This document shows, piece after piece, positions 1 to 7,216 of a stretch of DNA of 32,620 nucleotides. The notes under the pieces were generated by a model. It saw nothing but the letters and a program-made list of their open reading frames with translations. It had not been told where the DNA came from and ran no database searches. The DNA comes from Erysipelotrichia bacterium (GTDB lineage: Bacteria; Bacillota_I; Bacilli_A; Erysipelotrichales; Erysipelotrichaceae), in the NCBI GenBank assembly GCA_009916335.1, contig SAAR01000007.1, positions 1 through 32,620 on the forward strand, given 5' to 3'. Both the position numbers and the translations under genes were made by a program. The number at the start of each line of letters is the position of its first letter. Positions within the stretch are counted from its first letter, which is position 1.

Positions 1-148
1 GTGGATAGGGTACACTTCACTTAGAGAGGATAAGGTAGCGAAACCACACGTGCCTCCTCACTCTTATATATGCCAAAAAAACAAAAAATAAGAAAAAAAC
101 ATAAAAAAAGTTTTAAAGAAAAGATAGGATCTCTAACAAGTATTTTCA
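1..148. other. Left-edge segment without a clear gene; possible RNA start on minus strand
   Basis: No convincing protein is visible here; one plus-strand frame is open only from the edge to about base 91. Read on the minus strand, 74-61 is GGCATATATAAGAG followed by a GAGG-type stem (GAGGA near 56 with TCCTC near 26). This resembles the conserved GGCATATAAGAG plus GAGGGGC start of the RNA units at 29.7-31.3 kb. It could be the 5' end of a related RNA running off the window, but no good -35 box is seen. The rest (75-148) is A-rich. Confidence 0.2.
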
Positions 149-171
149 TTGTTTGTTTTAACCTGTATAAT
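143..171 (+). promoter_or_regulatory. Promoter of the YngK-like gene
   Basis: TTTTCA (143-148), a 17-bp spacer and a perfect TATAAT (166-171). The expected transcription start is about 178, directly at the ATG at 179. If the promoter is real, the mRNA would be leaderless or nearly so. Confidence 0.5.
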
Positions 172-178
172 AAAAGGT

Positions 179-1324
179 ATGAAAAAGACATATAAAAGAA
201 AGAAACAGAAAAGAAAAATAAGATATGATCGTGTTACTATATTAGTAGGGATTGTATTTTTTGTAGTGTTTTCGATTGCTTTAATAATAAAAGATCACAA
301 AGAAAATGTTTCCTTTGATAAACAAGCAGTATGGATTTCTTATTTAAACATGGATACGTTAAAGGATCAAGAAGAAGATCACTTTAAAGCTAATTTTAGT
401 ATGATGTGTGAAAAGGCAAAAGCAAGACAAATAGATACATTAATAGTACAAGTTAGACCTTTTATGGACGCTATGTATAAAAGTGAATTGTTTTTTGTAT
501 CTTCCTATATTGATAGTGATGGCATTTTAGCTTATGATCCACTAACACAGATGATAGACATCGCTCATAAACATCAACTAAAAATAGAAGCATGGATTAA
601 TCCTTATCGTATTTCATACAATGAAAAGCAGTTAAATTATTTTAAACAAAATTCCACTATTGCTAGTTGGCTTTATAGCGATGCTGTTTTAATTGATGGA
701 AGTATGGCAATGTTGAATCCAGCGAGTGAAAAAGCAAGGGCGTATGTGATAGAGGGTGTTAAAGAAATTGTAGAACACTATTCGATAGATGGGATTCATT
801 TTGATGATTATTTCTATATGGAAGCGTTGTTTAATGATACAACACAAGCAACAAGATGTGAAAATGTTAACCTATTGATTAAAGAAGTTTACAAAATAAT
901 CAAAGCTAAAAATAGTAGTTTAACATTTGGGATTAGTCCACAAGGTAATTTAGATAATGCAAGAAATATAGGAGCAGATATAGATACATGGTTAAGTCAA
1001 GACGGTTATGTTGATTATGTCATGCCACAAATCTATTGGAGTGATCATTATTTAGAAGATGGCTCATTAACGATGTTTTCAGATCGTGTCAATGCGTATG
1101 AAACATTGCATACTAATAAAGAAGTAAAATTATATGCTGGACTTGCTTTATATTTAGCAGGGCAAAAAGTAGTAAATGATGCAGGTTGGACTATGTATGA
1201 TGATAATTTAAAAAGACAAGTAGATATATTAAAACAACAACAATGGCATGGTTATGCATTATTTGATTATGATAGCTTATTAGAAGAATCAACACAAAAA
1301 GAACTAAATAATTTAATGAACTAA
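179..1324 (+). CDS. Membrane-anchored family 10 (GHL10/YngK-like) glycosidase
   Basis: Predicted extracellular glycoside hydrolase-like protein of the YngK/GHL10 family, 381 aa from ATG 179. A very basic N-terminus (KKTYKRKKQKRK) precedes one hydrophobic segment at about residues 21-37, so it is likely tethered to the membrane with the catalytic barrel outside. Family-typical motifs are VQVRPFMDAMY, AWINPYR (about 138-144) and GIHFDDYFY (about 205-213), where the paired Asp residues fit an active-site strand. A TTG at 149 would add ten residues, but that region contains the -10 box, so ATG 179 is preferred. Substrate is unknown; relatives are thought to act on cell-wall or exopolysaccharide glycans. 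It stands just before spoVT but has its own promoter. Confidence 0.8.
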   Translation: MKKTYKRKKQKRKIRYDRVTILVGIVFFVVFSIALIIKDHKENVSFDKQAVWISYLNMDTLKDQEEDHFKANFSMMCEKAKARQIDTLIVQVRPFMDAMYKSELFFVSSYIDSDGILAYDPLTQMIDIAHKHQLKIEAWINPYRISYNEKQLNYFKQNSTIASWLYSDAVLIDGSMAMLNPASEKARAYVIEGVKEIVEHYSIDGIHFDDYFYMEALFNDTTQATRCENVNLLIKEVYKIIKAKNSSLTFGISPQGNLDNARNIGADIDTWLSQDGYVDYVMPQIYWSDHYLEDGSLTMFSDRVNAYETLHTNKEVKLYAGLALYLAGQKVVNDAGWTMYDDNLKRQVDILKQQQWHGYALFDYDSLLEESTQKELNNLMN

Positions 1325-1370
1325 TGGAATATCTTTATGAAGAATAACCATAATACTATTGAGGTGTATT

Positions 1371-1862
1371 ATGAAAGAAACAGGTATGGTTAGAAAATTA
1401 GATGATTTAGGGCGATTGGTAATTCCTAAAGAAATTAGAAAAATGTATAAAATGAAAGAAGGAGATGCAATAGAAATCTATATAAAAGACGGCAGTATTT
1501 GTATTCGTAAATTTGATGAAACTTCTTCTTTTTATGAACAGATTTATCATATGTGTGAAGTATTAAAAGAAAAGTATACAAATAAAGTTTTCTTTTCAAG
1601 TGAAGAATATTTAAAACAAAACCATATACAATTAGAAGAAAAAATGATAGATCGAGCGAAAACACATACAAGTGTTAATTTTGAAAATGTAAAGGTGTTT
1701 ATTGACGATGAACAACGATATAGTGGGTGTATTGTACCTATTATCGCCTATGGAGATTATTTTGGTAGTTTTATTATGGTTTATAATATTAGAGTCATCA
1801 ATGAGGAAGGGTTATTGGCACTGCAGTTGTTTGCCAAGTTATTAGCATCTCAACAACACTAA
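1371..1862 (+). CDS. spoVT: SpoVT-like AbrB-family sporulation regulator
   Basis: DNA-binding transcription factor of the AbrB/SpoVT type, 163 aa (B. subtilis SpoVT is slightly longer). Residues 1-50 form the AbrB swapped-hairpin domain, with the signature GMVRKLDDLGRLVIPKEIR and a following EGDAIEIYI strand. The rest (about 55-163) fits the GAF-like sensor domain of SpoVT. The ATG at 1371 has a GAGGTG ribosome site at 1361-1366; the upstream in-frame TTG at 1359 is less likely. Neighbouring yabO, yabP, yabQ and divIC repeat the B. subtilis spoVT locus, which supports a role in forespore gene control. Other AbrB proteins lack this C-terminal part. Confidence 0.85.
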   Translation: MKETGMVRKLDDLGRLVIPKEIRKMYKMKEGDAIEIYIKDGSICIRKFDETSSFYEQIYHMCEVLKEKYTNKVFFSSEEYLKQNHIQLEEKMIDRAKTHTSVNFENVKVFIDDEQRYSGCIVPIIAYGDYFGSFIMVYNIRVINEEGLLALQLFAKLLASQQH

Positions 1863-1899
1863 CATTGAAAATTATGGTAAAATATCTCTAGGTGATAAA

Positions 1900-2172
1900 A
1901 TGAGATTAGATAAGTATTTAAAAGTAGCAAGAATATTAAAGAGAAGAACCGTTGCTAAAGAGTTAGCAGATCAACAACGTATATTAGTAAATGGGCGTAA
2001 AGCAAAACCTAGTACGGAAATAAAACTAGAAGATATTATTTGTGTGCAGTTTGGAAATCGTGAATTAACGATTAAAGTGTTAGCTACGCCAAAACAGGTG
2101 AATAAAAATGATGCTGCTTTAATGTTTGAAGTATTAGATGAAAAGAGAATAGAGAAAGAACCACTTGTTTAA
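1900..2172 (+). CDS. rqcP: S4-domain RNA-binding protein RqcP (YabO)
   Basis: Small S4-domain protein, 90 aa, matching the YabO/RqcP/Hsp15 family. The S4 core runs through residues 1-60: MRLDKYLKVARILKRRTVAK, then RILVNGRKAKPSTEIKLEDI. In B. subtilis RqcP works with RqcH on stalled 50S-peptidyl-tRNA complexes to add alanine tails during ribosome quality control. The assignment rests on family and on position between spoVT and yabP, as in Bacillus. A TAGGTGAT ribosome site lies just upstream of ATG 1900. It ends in a terminator shared with the convergent protease gene. Confidence 0.88.
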   Translation: MRLDKYLKVARILKRRTVAKELADQQRILVNGRKAKPSTEIKLEDIICVQFGNRELTIKVLATPKQVNKNDAALMFEVLDEKRIEKEPLV

Positions 2173-2191
2173 ATAAGAAGTGGTTCTTTTT
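2155..2191. terminator. Bidirectional terminator between rqcP and the M50 protease gene
   Basis: A 12-bp perfect stem, AAAGAACCACTT (2155-2166) and AAGTGGTTCTTT (2178-2189), with an 11-nt loop and flanking A and T runs. It overlaps the rqcP stop codon and lies just past the stop of the convergent gene, so it can serve both strands. Confidence 0.9.
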
Positions 2192-2834
2192 ATAAAAAAG
2201 TGAAAATTAAATTAACCATACCATTATAGATTGATGCACTAACAGGGGATAAAAAGGAAGTGAATAAACCACTTGCTAATAAAACAATCAACAAAATAGA
2301 GCCATAGCGTTCATATTTCATATAGGCAAAATACATATCATCAGGTAAGATAGCAAACAATATTTTTGAGCCATCTAAAGGAGGAATAGGAATTAAGTTG
2401 AAAACACCTAAACCGATACTTAAGATAGCAGTATAAATCAATACTTGTGATAAATAAAAACCAACATAAGTATTAACGAGCATTGGTATAAAGCGAGCTG
2501 TTAATAATACGATTAATAGGGAAAGAAACGCAATAATAAAGTTCATTAATGGACCAGCAAGAGCCGTTAGCATCATTCCCATTTTTCGATCTTTATAATA
2601 ATTAGGGTTTACCTGTACAGGTTTTGCCCAACCAAAATGAAAAAACAATAAACATAATGTACCCACAGGGTCTAAATGTTTTAATGGATTCAAAGAAAGT
2701 CGCCCATCTGCTTTAGGAGAAGGATCGCCTAATTTATAGGATATAAAACCATGTGCCCACTCATGCAAAACAATTGCAATTAAAACAGCGGGAATGGTAT
2801 AGATTAAATCAGATAAAATTGATGATAAATTCAT
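2190..2834 (-). CDS. Site-2 protease family membrane metalloprotease (M50)
   Basis: Integral membrane zinc metalloprotease of the small M50B type (YwhC-like), 214 aa. The zinc-binding HExxH motif is seen in VLHEWAHGF (near residue 25) and the third-ligand motif in NLIPIPPLDGSK (near residue 150). About five hydrophobic segments are visible. The ATG at 2834 has a GGAGGTA ribosome site. The gene is inverted inside what is otherwise the rqcP-yabP gap of the sporulation cluster. SpoIVFB is also M50, but this protein lacks the CBS domain and neighbours of SpoIVFB, so the substrate is unknown. Confidence 0.85.
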   Translation of the reverse strand: MNLSSILSDLIYTIPAVLIAIVLHEWAHGFISYKLGDPSPKADGRLSLNPLKHLDPVGTLCLLFFHFGWAKPVQVNPNYYKDRKMGMMLTALAGPLMNFIIAFLSLLIVLLTARFIPMLVNTYVGFYLSQVLIYTAILSIGLGVFNLIPIPPLDGSKILFAILPDDMYFAYMKYERYGSILLIVLLASGLFTSFLSPVSASIYNGMVNLIFTFL

Positions 2835-2923
2835 AATGTACCTCCAACTAGTTATAAGATATTATACACTTTTTTTCATATAAAAACTATGAAATGAATA
2901 TATATAGAACAGGAGGTATTTTT

Positions 2924-3214
2924 ATGGCAGAATTAAATTCAATAAAATTTGATGCAAACCCTTATCATAACCTAATACTTAAAGATCGAAAGTATCTTGA
3001 AATTAGTGGCATTAAACAGATCGATCACTTTGATGAGGAAGAATTTCTTTTAGAAAGTGTACAAGGTTGGCTTGAGATTACAGGCAGTGAATTAATGTTA
3101 GATAAACTTGATAAAGAGCGTGGAGAAGTAATGATTAAAGGAAATATTGAAACCATATCCTATGTAAGTGCAAAAAAGACAAAGGAATCAATCATTGCTA
3201 AAATGTTTAAATAA
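2924..3214 (+). CDS. yabP: YabP-family sporulation protein
   Basis: 96-aa protein of the YabP/YqfC family, needed for spore formation in Bacillus and thought to act in the mother cell during coat/cortex assembly. The characteristic pattern LEISGIKQIDHFDEEEFLLE...GWLEITGSELMLDKLDKERGEVMIKGNI is clear. ATG 2924 is chosen because AGGAGG (2911-2916) precedes it; the ATG at 2894 has no ribosome site. Its stop overlaps the start of yabQ (TAATG at 3212-3216), so the two are probably translationally coupled. Confidence 0.9.
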   Translation: MAELNSIKFDANPYHNLILKDRKYLEISGIKQIDHFDEEEFLLESVQGWLEITGSELMLDKLDKERGEVMIKGNIETISYVSAKKTKESIIAKMFK

Positions 3215-3639
3215 TGCTGCTTTCCACACAAATACAAGCGATGCTATATGCTTTCTTAATGGGTATGGCATATGGCTTTTTCTTTAGTATGAAACAATAC
3301 TTTTGTATGTATGTGTTAACACCATATAAAAAAGCATTACTTGATGTTATGTTTCATATACTATTTATTTCATTCACCTTCTTAGGACTATATAAAATTA
3401 ACAAAGGGCAATGGAATATGTATTTAGTTCTTATCTTTTTTATCGCTATCTATTTATATTATGTATTCTATTACACTTTGTTTTTACACTTCTTCCATTT
3501 GCTTAAAAAAACAATGAAACCAATCTATTATTTCATCTATTTACTATATACTCGTTTTTATAGTATAATGTTAAAAGAAAGAAGGATTTGGCATGGCAAA
3601 AAAAGGAAGAAGAAAAAAAAGACTCAATCCGCTGTTTAA
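3214..3639 (+). CDS. yabQ: YabQ-like spore cortex protein
   Basis: Polytopic membrane protein of 141 aa with about four hydrophobic segments and a very basic C-terminus (KKRKKKKKTQ). Its position between yabP and divIC, size and topology match YabQ, a forespore outer-membrane protein required for cortex synthesis in B. subtilis. Sequence motifs alone are weak, so context carries much of the call. It starts within the yabP stop (TAATG) and overlaps divIC by 47 bp. Confidence 0.8.
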   Translation: MLLSTQIQAMLYAFLMGMAYGFFFSMKQYFCMYVLTPYKKALLDVMFHILFISFTFLGLYKINKGQWNMYLVLIFFIAIYLYYVFYYTLFLHFFHLLKKTMKPIYYFIYLLYTRFYSIMLKERRIWHGKKRKKKKKTQSAV

Positions 3640-3928
3640 ATCGTTAACACTTTTTGTGATGCTGATTGTTTCAGGTGTACTACTATATAGTGTGTTTACA
3701 GAAGTGTTAGAAACAAGACAATTAAAAGATGAAATTGCACAAGCGAAAGCGGAACAAAAATCACTAAAAGATAAAAAAGAAAATTTAAATACACAGAAAA
3801 GTAATTTAAATGATACTGAATACTTGATTCGTTATGCAAGAGCGAAATATTTAGCGACGAAAGAAGATGGAGAACAAGTATTTAAAATTAGTGATGAGGA
3901 TTCAAAAAAAGAAGCACAGAGTAATTAA
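3593..3928 (+). CDS. divIC: DivIC/FtsB-type septum formation initiator
   Basis: Bitopic cell-division protein, 111 aa. A basic cytoplasmic tail (KKGRRKKRLN) is followed by one membrane segment (about 18-36). A coiled coil (about 38-75; LKDEIAQAKAEQKSLKDKKENL) and the DivIC-type end EYLIRYARAKYLATKEDGEQVF follow. DivIC works with DivIB/FtsL in the divisome to activate septal wall synthesis. A GAAGGA ribosome site precedes ATG 3593. It is the last gene of the yabPQ-divIC operon and is followed by a terminator. Confidence 0.93.
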   Translation: MAKKGRRKKRLNPLFKSLTLFVMLIVSGVLLYSVFTEVLETRQLKDEIAQAKAEQKSLKDKKENLNTQKSNLNDTEYLIRYARAKYLATKEDGEQVFKISDEDSKKEAQSN

Positions 3929-3962
3929 GAAGTAAAAATAAGAAAAACATGTGTAAAACACG

Positions 3963-3990
3963 AGATGGCATAAAAAATGTCATCTTTTTT
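3963..3990 (+). terminator. Terminator after divIC
   Basis: Stem AGATGGCAT (3963-3971) with ATGTCATCT (3977-3985), containing one G-T pair, a short A-rich loop and then a T run (TTTTTTCTTT). Confidence 0.8.
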
Positions 3991-4063
3991 CTTTAATTTT
4001 ACATCGTTCGTAAGATTTCGACAAAAGAAAACTTTACAATGTAAGACAAGGAGAGTGATTTAA

Positions 4064-4750
4064 ATGAAAGGTCCAGGAATAAAGGATTACCTAAAAGTAT
4101 TAGAAGAAAAGAAAAAGAAAGCACATGAAGAAGGGTGGTTGTATTTAGATATTACTTCTAAAAAACTACATGAAGAAATATCACCAGAACATGCAACTAT
4201 GCCTACTTGTTGTCAGGCAATGTATAAGGTCGCATTAGAGGGTGATGAAATCATTGAAAAACCAAAAGGAAATACAGGATTTGGTTCCCATTTAACAATT
4301 CGTTATTATGTAGATAATTTAGAAGGTAGACAACGTATTTATCCTGATAAAAAAAGAGGACGTCCTTGTAAAAGTGAAGAAGAAAAGTTAATCACAAAAC
4401 GTAAAAAAAGAAAGTGTAATACAGAAGATTTAAGTAAACTTGTGAGTGCGTGGCTTTTGGAACAAGGTTATGAATTTGAAGAAAACAAGGAATATATTGA
4501 AGCAAGTAATGGAAATGAAAAACGTTTAATTAATATTCAAGGAATTAAACGAGGTAGAAAACAAACATTACCTTTAAAGTTAAGTGAAGTGTTAAAGAAG
4601 ATGGACGATGAAAGTATACATTATAGTTTAGCACTTAATGATTCTATTAGTTATCGCCGACAATGGAATGAAATTCCTAAAAATGTAAAAGAACGATTAA
4701 AGATGAGTATAATTCTAGCAGATAAAAAAGGAAATATTCACGAATTATAA
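4064..4750 (+). CDS. Uncharacterised basic protein with AT-hook-like motifs
   Basis: 228 aa, no family recognised with confidence. It is soluble and strongly basic. A central segment KKRGRPCKSEEE (about residue 97) has the RGRP core of an AT-hook, and a second GIKRGRKQTLP (about residue 160) has a weaker RGR core. The first 95 residues contain two cysteines (PTCCQAMYK) and a beta-rich end (GSHLTIRYYV); the last 100 are alpha/beta with many Lys/Glu. This suggests a DNA-binding protein of AT-rich DNA, but that is inference from the motif only. It has its own ribosome site (AAGGAGAG) and is followed 38 bp later by a sipW-like gene. Confidence 0.6.
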   Translation: MKGPGIKDYLKVLEEKKKKAHEEGWLYLDITSKKLHEEISPEHATMPTCCQAMYKVALEGDEIIEKPKGNTGFGSHLTIRYYVDNLEGRQRIYPDKKRGRPCKSEEEKLITKRKKRKCNTEDLSKLVSAWLLEQGYEFEENKEYIEASNGNEKRLINIQGIKRGRKQTLPLKLSEVLKKMDDESIHYSLALNDSISYRRQWNEIPKNVKERLKMSIILADKKGNIHEL

Positions 4751-4788
4751 GCATAGACTATATTAGTTAAATGAAGGGTGTGATTGCT

Positions 4789-5292
4789 TTGAAAAAGATG
4801 CATAAAATAGTATCAATTGTATTACTGTTTTTAATTTTATTAAGTATGATTATCATCTTATATTTAAAAGTTAGCGATACAAAAGTATTCACACTTGTTA
4901 GTAGTAGTATGGAACCTTCCTTAAAAGAAGGAAGTTTACTATTTAATAAATCACGCCCTTTTTCAGAGATTGAAACAGGAGATATTATTACTTATAAGAT
5001 GAAGAATAGTGATGTTTATGTAACACATCGAGTAAGTGAAATAGATCATATTAATGAGCGTATTCTCTGTAAAGGTGATGCGAATAAAGATGTAGATGAT
5101 TCTTTTATTACCTATGATCAATATCGGGGAAATTTGTGGTTTTATATATCTTATTTAGGAAATGTAGTTATCTTTATGCATAGTACATTAGGAAAAGGAT
5201 TAGGAGTTGTTTTATTACTTGTTTTGTTAATCAGTGTGGTACATGATATATACAAAAATAAACAATATAAGCTACTAAAGAAAAGAAAATAA
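4789..5292 (+). CDS. Signal peptidase I, SipW/ER type
   Basis: Membrane signal peptidase of the S26B (SipW-like) type, 167 aa. There is one N-terminal membrane segment (about 5-25). The serine motif VSSSMEPSLKEGS carries the nucleophile Ser. The second box VTHRVSE has His where bacterial P-type enzymes use Lys, so this is a Ser/His enzyme. A LCKGDANKDVDD strand and a C-terminal membrane segment follow. TTG 4789 is preferred because AAGGGTGTG lies about 7 nt upstream; ATG 4771 and ATG 4798 are alternatives. SipW normally processes TasA-like matrix or camelysin-like proteins, but no such substrate gene is next to it here. Confidence 0.85.
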   Translation: MKKMHKIVSIVLLFLILLSMIIILYLKVSDTKVFTLVSSSMEPSLKEGSLLFNKSRPFSEIETGDIITYKMKNSDVYVTHRVSEIDHINERILCKGDANKDVDDSFITYDQYRGNLWFYISYLGNVVIFMHSTLGKGLGVVLLLVLLISVVHDIYKNKQYKLLKKRK

Positions 5293-5334
5293 AAATGACA
5301 TTATGATATTGTGTATACGCATAATGTCATTTTT
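5291..5334. terminator. Bidirectional terminator between sipW-like and SDR genes
   Basis: A 15-bp perfect stem, AAAAATGACATTATG (5291-5305) and CATAATGTCATTTTT (5320-5334), with a 14-nt loop. It has A and T tracts on both sides and sits between two convergent genes. Confidence 0.9.
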
Positions 5335-5338
5335 ACAT

Positions 5339-6097
5339 TTATTTTTGTATTTTTTTCCAAATACCCATTAACATCTTTTTAGGTGCAAACTTAGCTTTTA
5401 CATAATGAATTTTTGTAAAAGCACCAGGTAATGAAATCATCTTACCTTTTTCATTATCAGCAATTGCTTTTCTAACTACTTTTTCTGCTTTATACAAAGG
5501 TCTTGTAATTAGAGGAGCATGTCTTGCTGTTTTAGGATTTGCCTCTTTAAAAAATTCTGTTTTAACCCAACCAGGACAAATCACGCTCACTTTGATTCCT
5601 TTCGGCTTTAATTCTTGATATAACGCATTAGAAAAATGTAATACAAACGCTTTAGTAGATGCATAGATATTAAAGTTAATTAAAGGGGTAAAGCTAGAAG
5701 CACTACCTAATTCAATAATATGGCTACCTTTGTTCATATAAGGAATGCACAAGTATGTCATACTTACTAACGCTTTAATGTTTAAGTCGATCATTTTATT
5801 AACAATTTCTAAATCCATACTAGAATCACCGAAAACACCAAATCCAGCTGCATTGACTAAATATTTTATCGTAGGGTTTTCTTGTGTTAATATGTGTTTG
5901 AATACTTCAAAACTACTCTCTTTTAATAAATCAAATGAAAACACTCTTACAGGAGTTAATAAATCAGCTTGTAATTCTCTTAAACGATCCTCTCTACGAG
6001 CAATCACCCAAATTTCATCTAAATGCTTATCATCAAACTGTTTGGCAAATTCACGTCCCATTCCACTTGATGCACCACTTACAATTGCAATTTTCAT
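5339..6097 (-). CDS. Short-chain dehydrogenase/reductase
   Basis: Classical SDR oxidoreductase, 252 aa. The Rossmann nucleotide-binding motif is VSGASSGMGREFAK at residues 6-19, followed by ARREDRLRE, where basic residues suggest NADPH. NAAGFG (about 83) corresponds to the NNAG motif. The catalytic Ser lies in ELGSASSF and the YxxxK motif in YASTKAF (about 145-151). PGWVKTEF follows. Substrate cannot be told from sequence. Single gene with its own start signals and a shared terminator at its 3' end. Confidence 0.9.
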   Translation of the reverse strand: MKIAIVSGASSGMGREFAKQFDDKHLDEIWVIARREDRLRELQADLLTPVRVFSFDLLKESSFEVFKHILTQENPTIKYLVNAAGFGVFGDSSMDLEIVNKMIDLNIKALVSMTYLCIPYMNKGSHIIELGSASSFTPLINFNIYASTKAFVLHFSNALYQELKPKGIKVSVICPGWVKTEFFKEANPKTARHAPLITRPLYKAEKVVRKAIADNEKGKMISLPGAFTKIHYVKAKFAPKKMLMGIWKKIQK

Positions 6098-6206
6098 ATG
6101 TGTACCTCTCTCTTGTTTATATTTTACACCTTATTGATTATAAATAATATAGTTTTATCGAATAATAGAGGAGCTGCTTTTCCTTGTGTATATATAAGTG
6201 TTTTTA

Positions 6207-6475
6207 ATTAACTCAGTTATAACTTACTAAGTTATGACTGAGTTAATATAATGTTAGTGATAAATTAAGATAATAATGATAAAACACAAAGCATTACACT
6301 ATGTATAGAAAATGGCAAATAGCCTATATTATAGACGTATTTGCCATTCTGGTGTAAAAGATGAGCTGGAGGTAAAGTGAAATTTTTTTCGGTTATAACG
6401 AAGAAAGACAAATATTCATCTGAACTTATCGAATACATTTTTTTCATCTTTTAATCGAAGTAGGTATTACACTTT
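6207..6475. repeat. Hairpin-rich direct repeat, copy 1
   Basis: Same element, in the same orientation, as 9022-9295. It has a 41-bp near-perfect palindrome (6207-6247, half-site ATTAACTCAGTTATAACTTA), about 40 diverged bases, then a core of about 71 bp (6292-6363) identical to the other copy. The core folds: TTACAC with GTGTAA outside, AATGGCAAATA with TATTTGCCATT inside. A more diverged 110-bp tail includes CATCTTTTA, complementary to TAAAAGATG at the core's end. In this copy the palindrome has no ATPase gene next to it. No credible ORF lies inside. Confidence 0.85.
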
Positions 6476-6503
6476 AATATTCATATTTTTTATTTTGTAA
6501 CTA

Positions 6504-6692
6504 TCTACATCAGATATAAAATTTGTCTGGTATAACATCAGTTAATGATTGATAATAAAAAGCAGAATCTAATGTAAATATAGAATTAGGGTATTTAAAT
6601 ATTATGACTTCCAAAGGAGAACTGTCTTCATTTGTTGAATAAATACCTTTTTCAAATCGTATTATTTTTTCTTCATCATAAAGTGATACCAT
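6504..6692 (-). pseudogene. AbiEi-like antitoxin/regulator fragment
   Basis: A 60-codon frame resembles the middle of AbiEi-family proteins: IIRFEKGIYS, then LEVIIFKYPNSIFTLDSAFY and SLTDVIPDKFYI. The normal N-terminal helix-turn-helix is missing, cut where an unrelated replication-protein-like piece begins near 6690. At the other end the frame stops after DKFYI; a +1 shift continues SDVDSYKIKNMNI before ending. It is therefore broken at both ends. Family assignment is from pattern only and moderate. Confidence 0.5.
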
Positions 6693-6862
6693 TTCTAAAT
6701 GGATTGAATGATAAAGAATCTTTTACAGAAGATGATATTAAATCTGCATTAGAGTGTTATGATGAATGGTATAATACATTTCCATTAAATGATATTGAGA
6801 AGTTGAGGGATATACGTATTGAACGTAATAAGAGAAATTATAAAGCAATGTCGAATAAATAA
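6690..6862 (+). pseudogene. C-terminal fragment resembling a mobile-element replication/primase protein
   Basis: About 56 codons (LNGLNDKESFTEDDIKSALE..., then NTFPLNDIEKL and IRIERNKRNY) ending at 6862. This resembles an internal segment of replication or primase-like proteins of Firmicutes integrative elements, which I recognise from the ALECYDE...FP..IE.L..I.I..NKRN pattern. No start signal exists and the sequence begins abruptly at the AbiEi fragment, so it is a relic, not a gene. Confidence 0.35.
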
Positions 6863-6914
6863 CCCTTTTTGAAGAAAAGTTGATTGTATTAGAGATACAA
6901 AACTAAATAAAACG

Positions 6915-6948
6915 TTTATTTTTTAAAACGTGTACGTTATAATGTACA
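6915..6948 (+). promoter_or_regulatory. yefM-yoeB promoter with TGTACA-type operator
   Basis: TATAAT at 6938-6943 with a weak -35 (TTTATT, 6915-6920) 17 bp upstream. Flanking the -10 are TGTACG (6931-6936) and TGTACA (6943-6948), 12 bp apart centre to centre. This is the core and spacing reported for YefM-YoeB operators in E. coli. It implies autorepression by the antitoxin. Confidence 0.75.
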
Positions 6949-6967
6949 TGTAGAGGAGGTGTAAGTA

Positions 6968-7216
6968 ATGATTAATACTAATATCACAAATTTTAGAAAG
7001 AATATTTTCGCTATATTAGAGCAGACAATAAAATATAATGAGCCAGTTAACATTAGCACTAAAGAGGGTAATGCAGTGATTTTAAGTGAAGAAGAGTATA
7101 ATGGACTGATGGAAACTTTATATTTATCTTCTATGCCTGCAACAAAAGAAAAAATCATAGAGGGCTTGAATACATCTCTTGATGATTGTATTTCGGAATC
7201 TGAGGTAGAGTGGTAG
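6968..7216 (+). CDS. yefM: YefM/Phd-family antitoxin
   Basis: 82-aa type II antitoxin. The N-terminal DNA-binding half has the Phd/YefM pattern: TNITNFRKNIFAILEQTI, then EPVNISTKEGNAVILSEEEYNGLMETLYL. The acidic C-terminus (about 55-82) would wrap the toxin. GAGGAGG (6952-6958) precedes ATG 6968. Its last codons overlap the toxin start. It should neutralise YoeB and repress its own promoter through the TGTACA-type sites just upstream. Confidence 0.9.
   Translation: MINTNITNFRKNIFAILEQTIKYNEPVNISTKEGNAVILSEEEYNGLMETLYLSSMPATKEKIIEGLNTSLDDCISESEVEW

Noticed and set aside
3929..4063. Riboswitch between divIC and the AT-hook-like gene
   Set aside because: Only a simple terminator hairpin is present; no known aptamer motif seen.
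6265..6447. 60-aa minus-strand ORF inside repeat copy 1
   Set aside because: The matching region of copy 2 does not keep the frame, there is no ribosome site, and the conserved feature is the hairpin.
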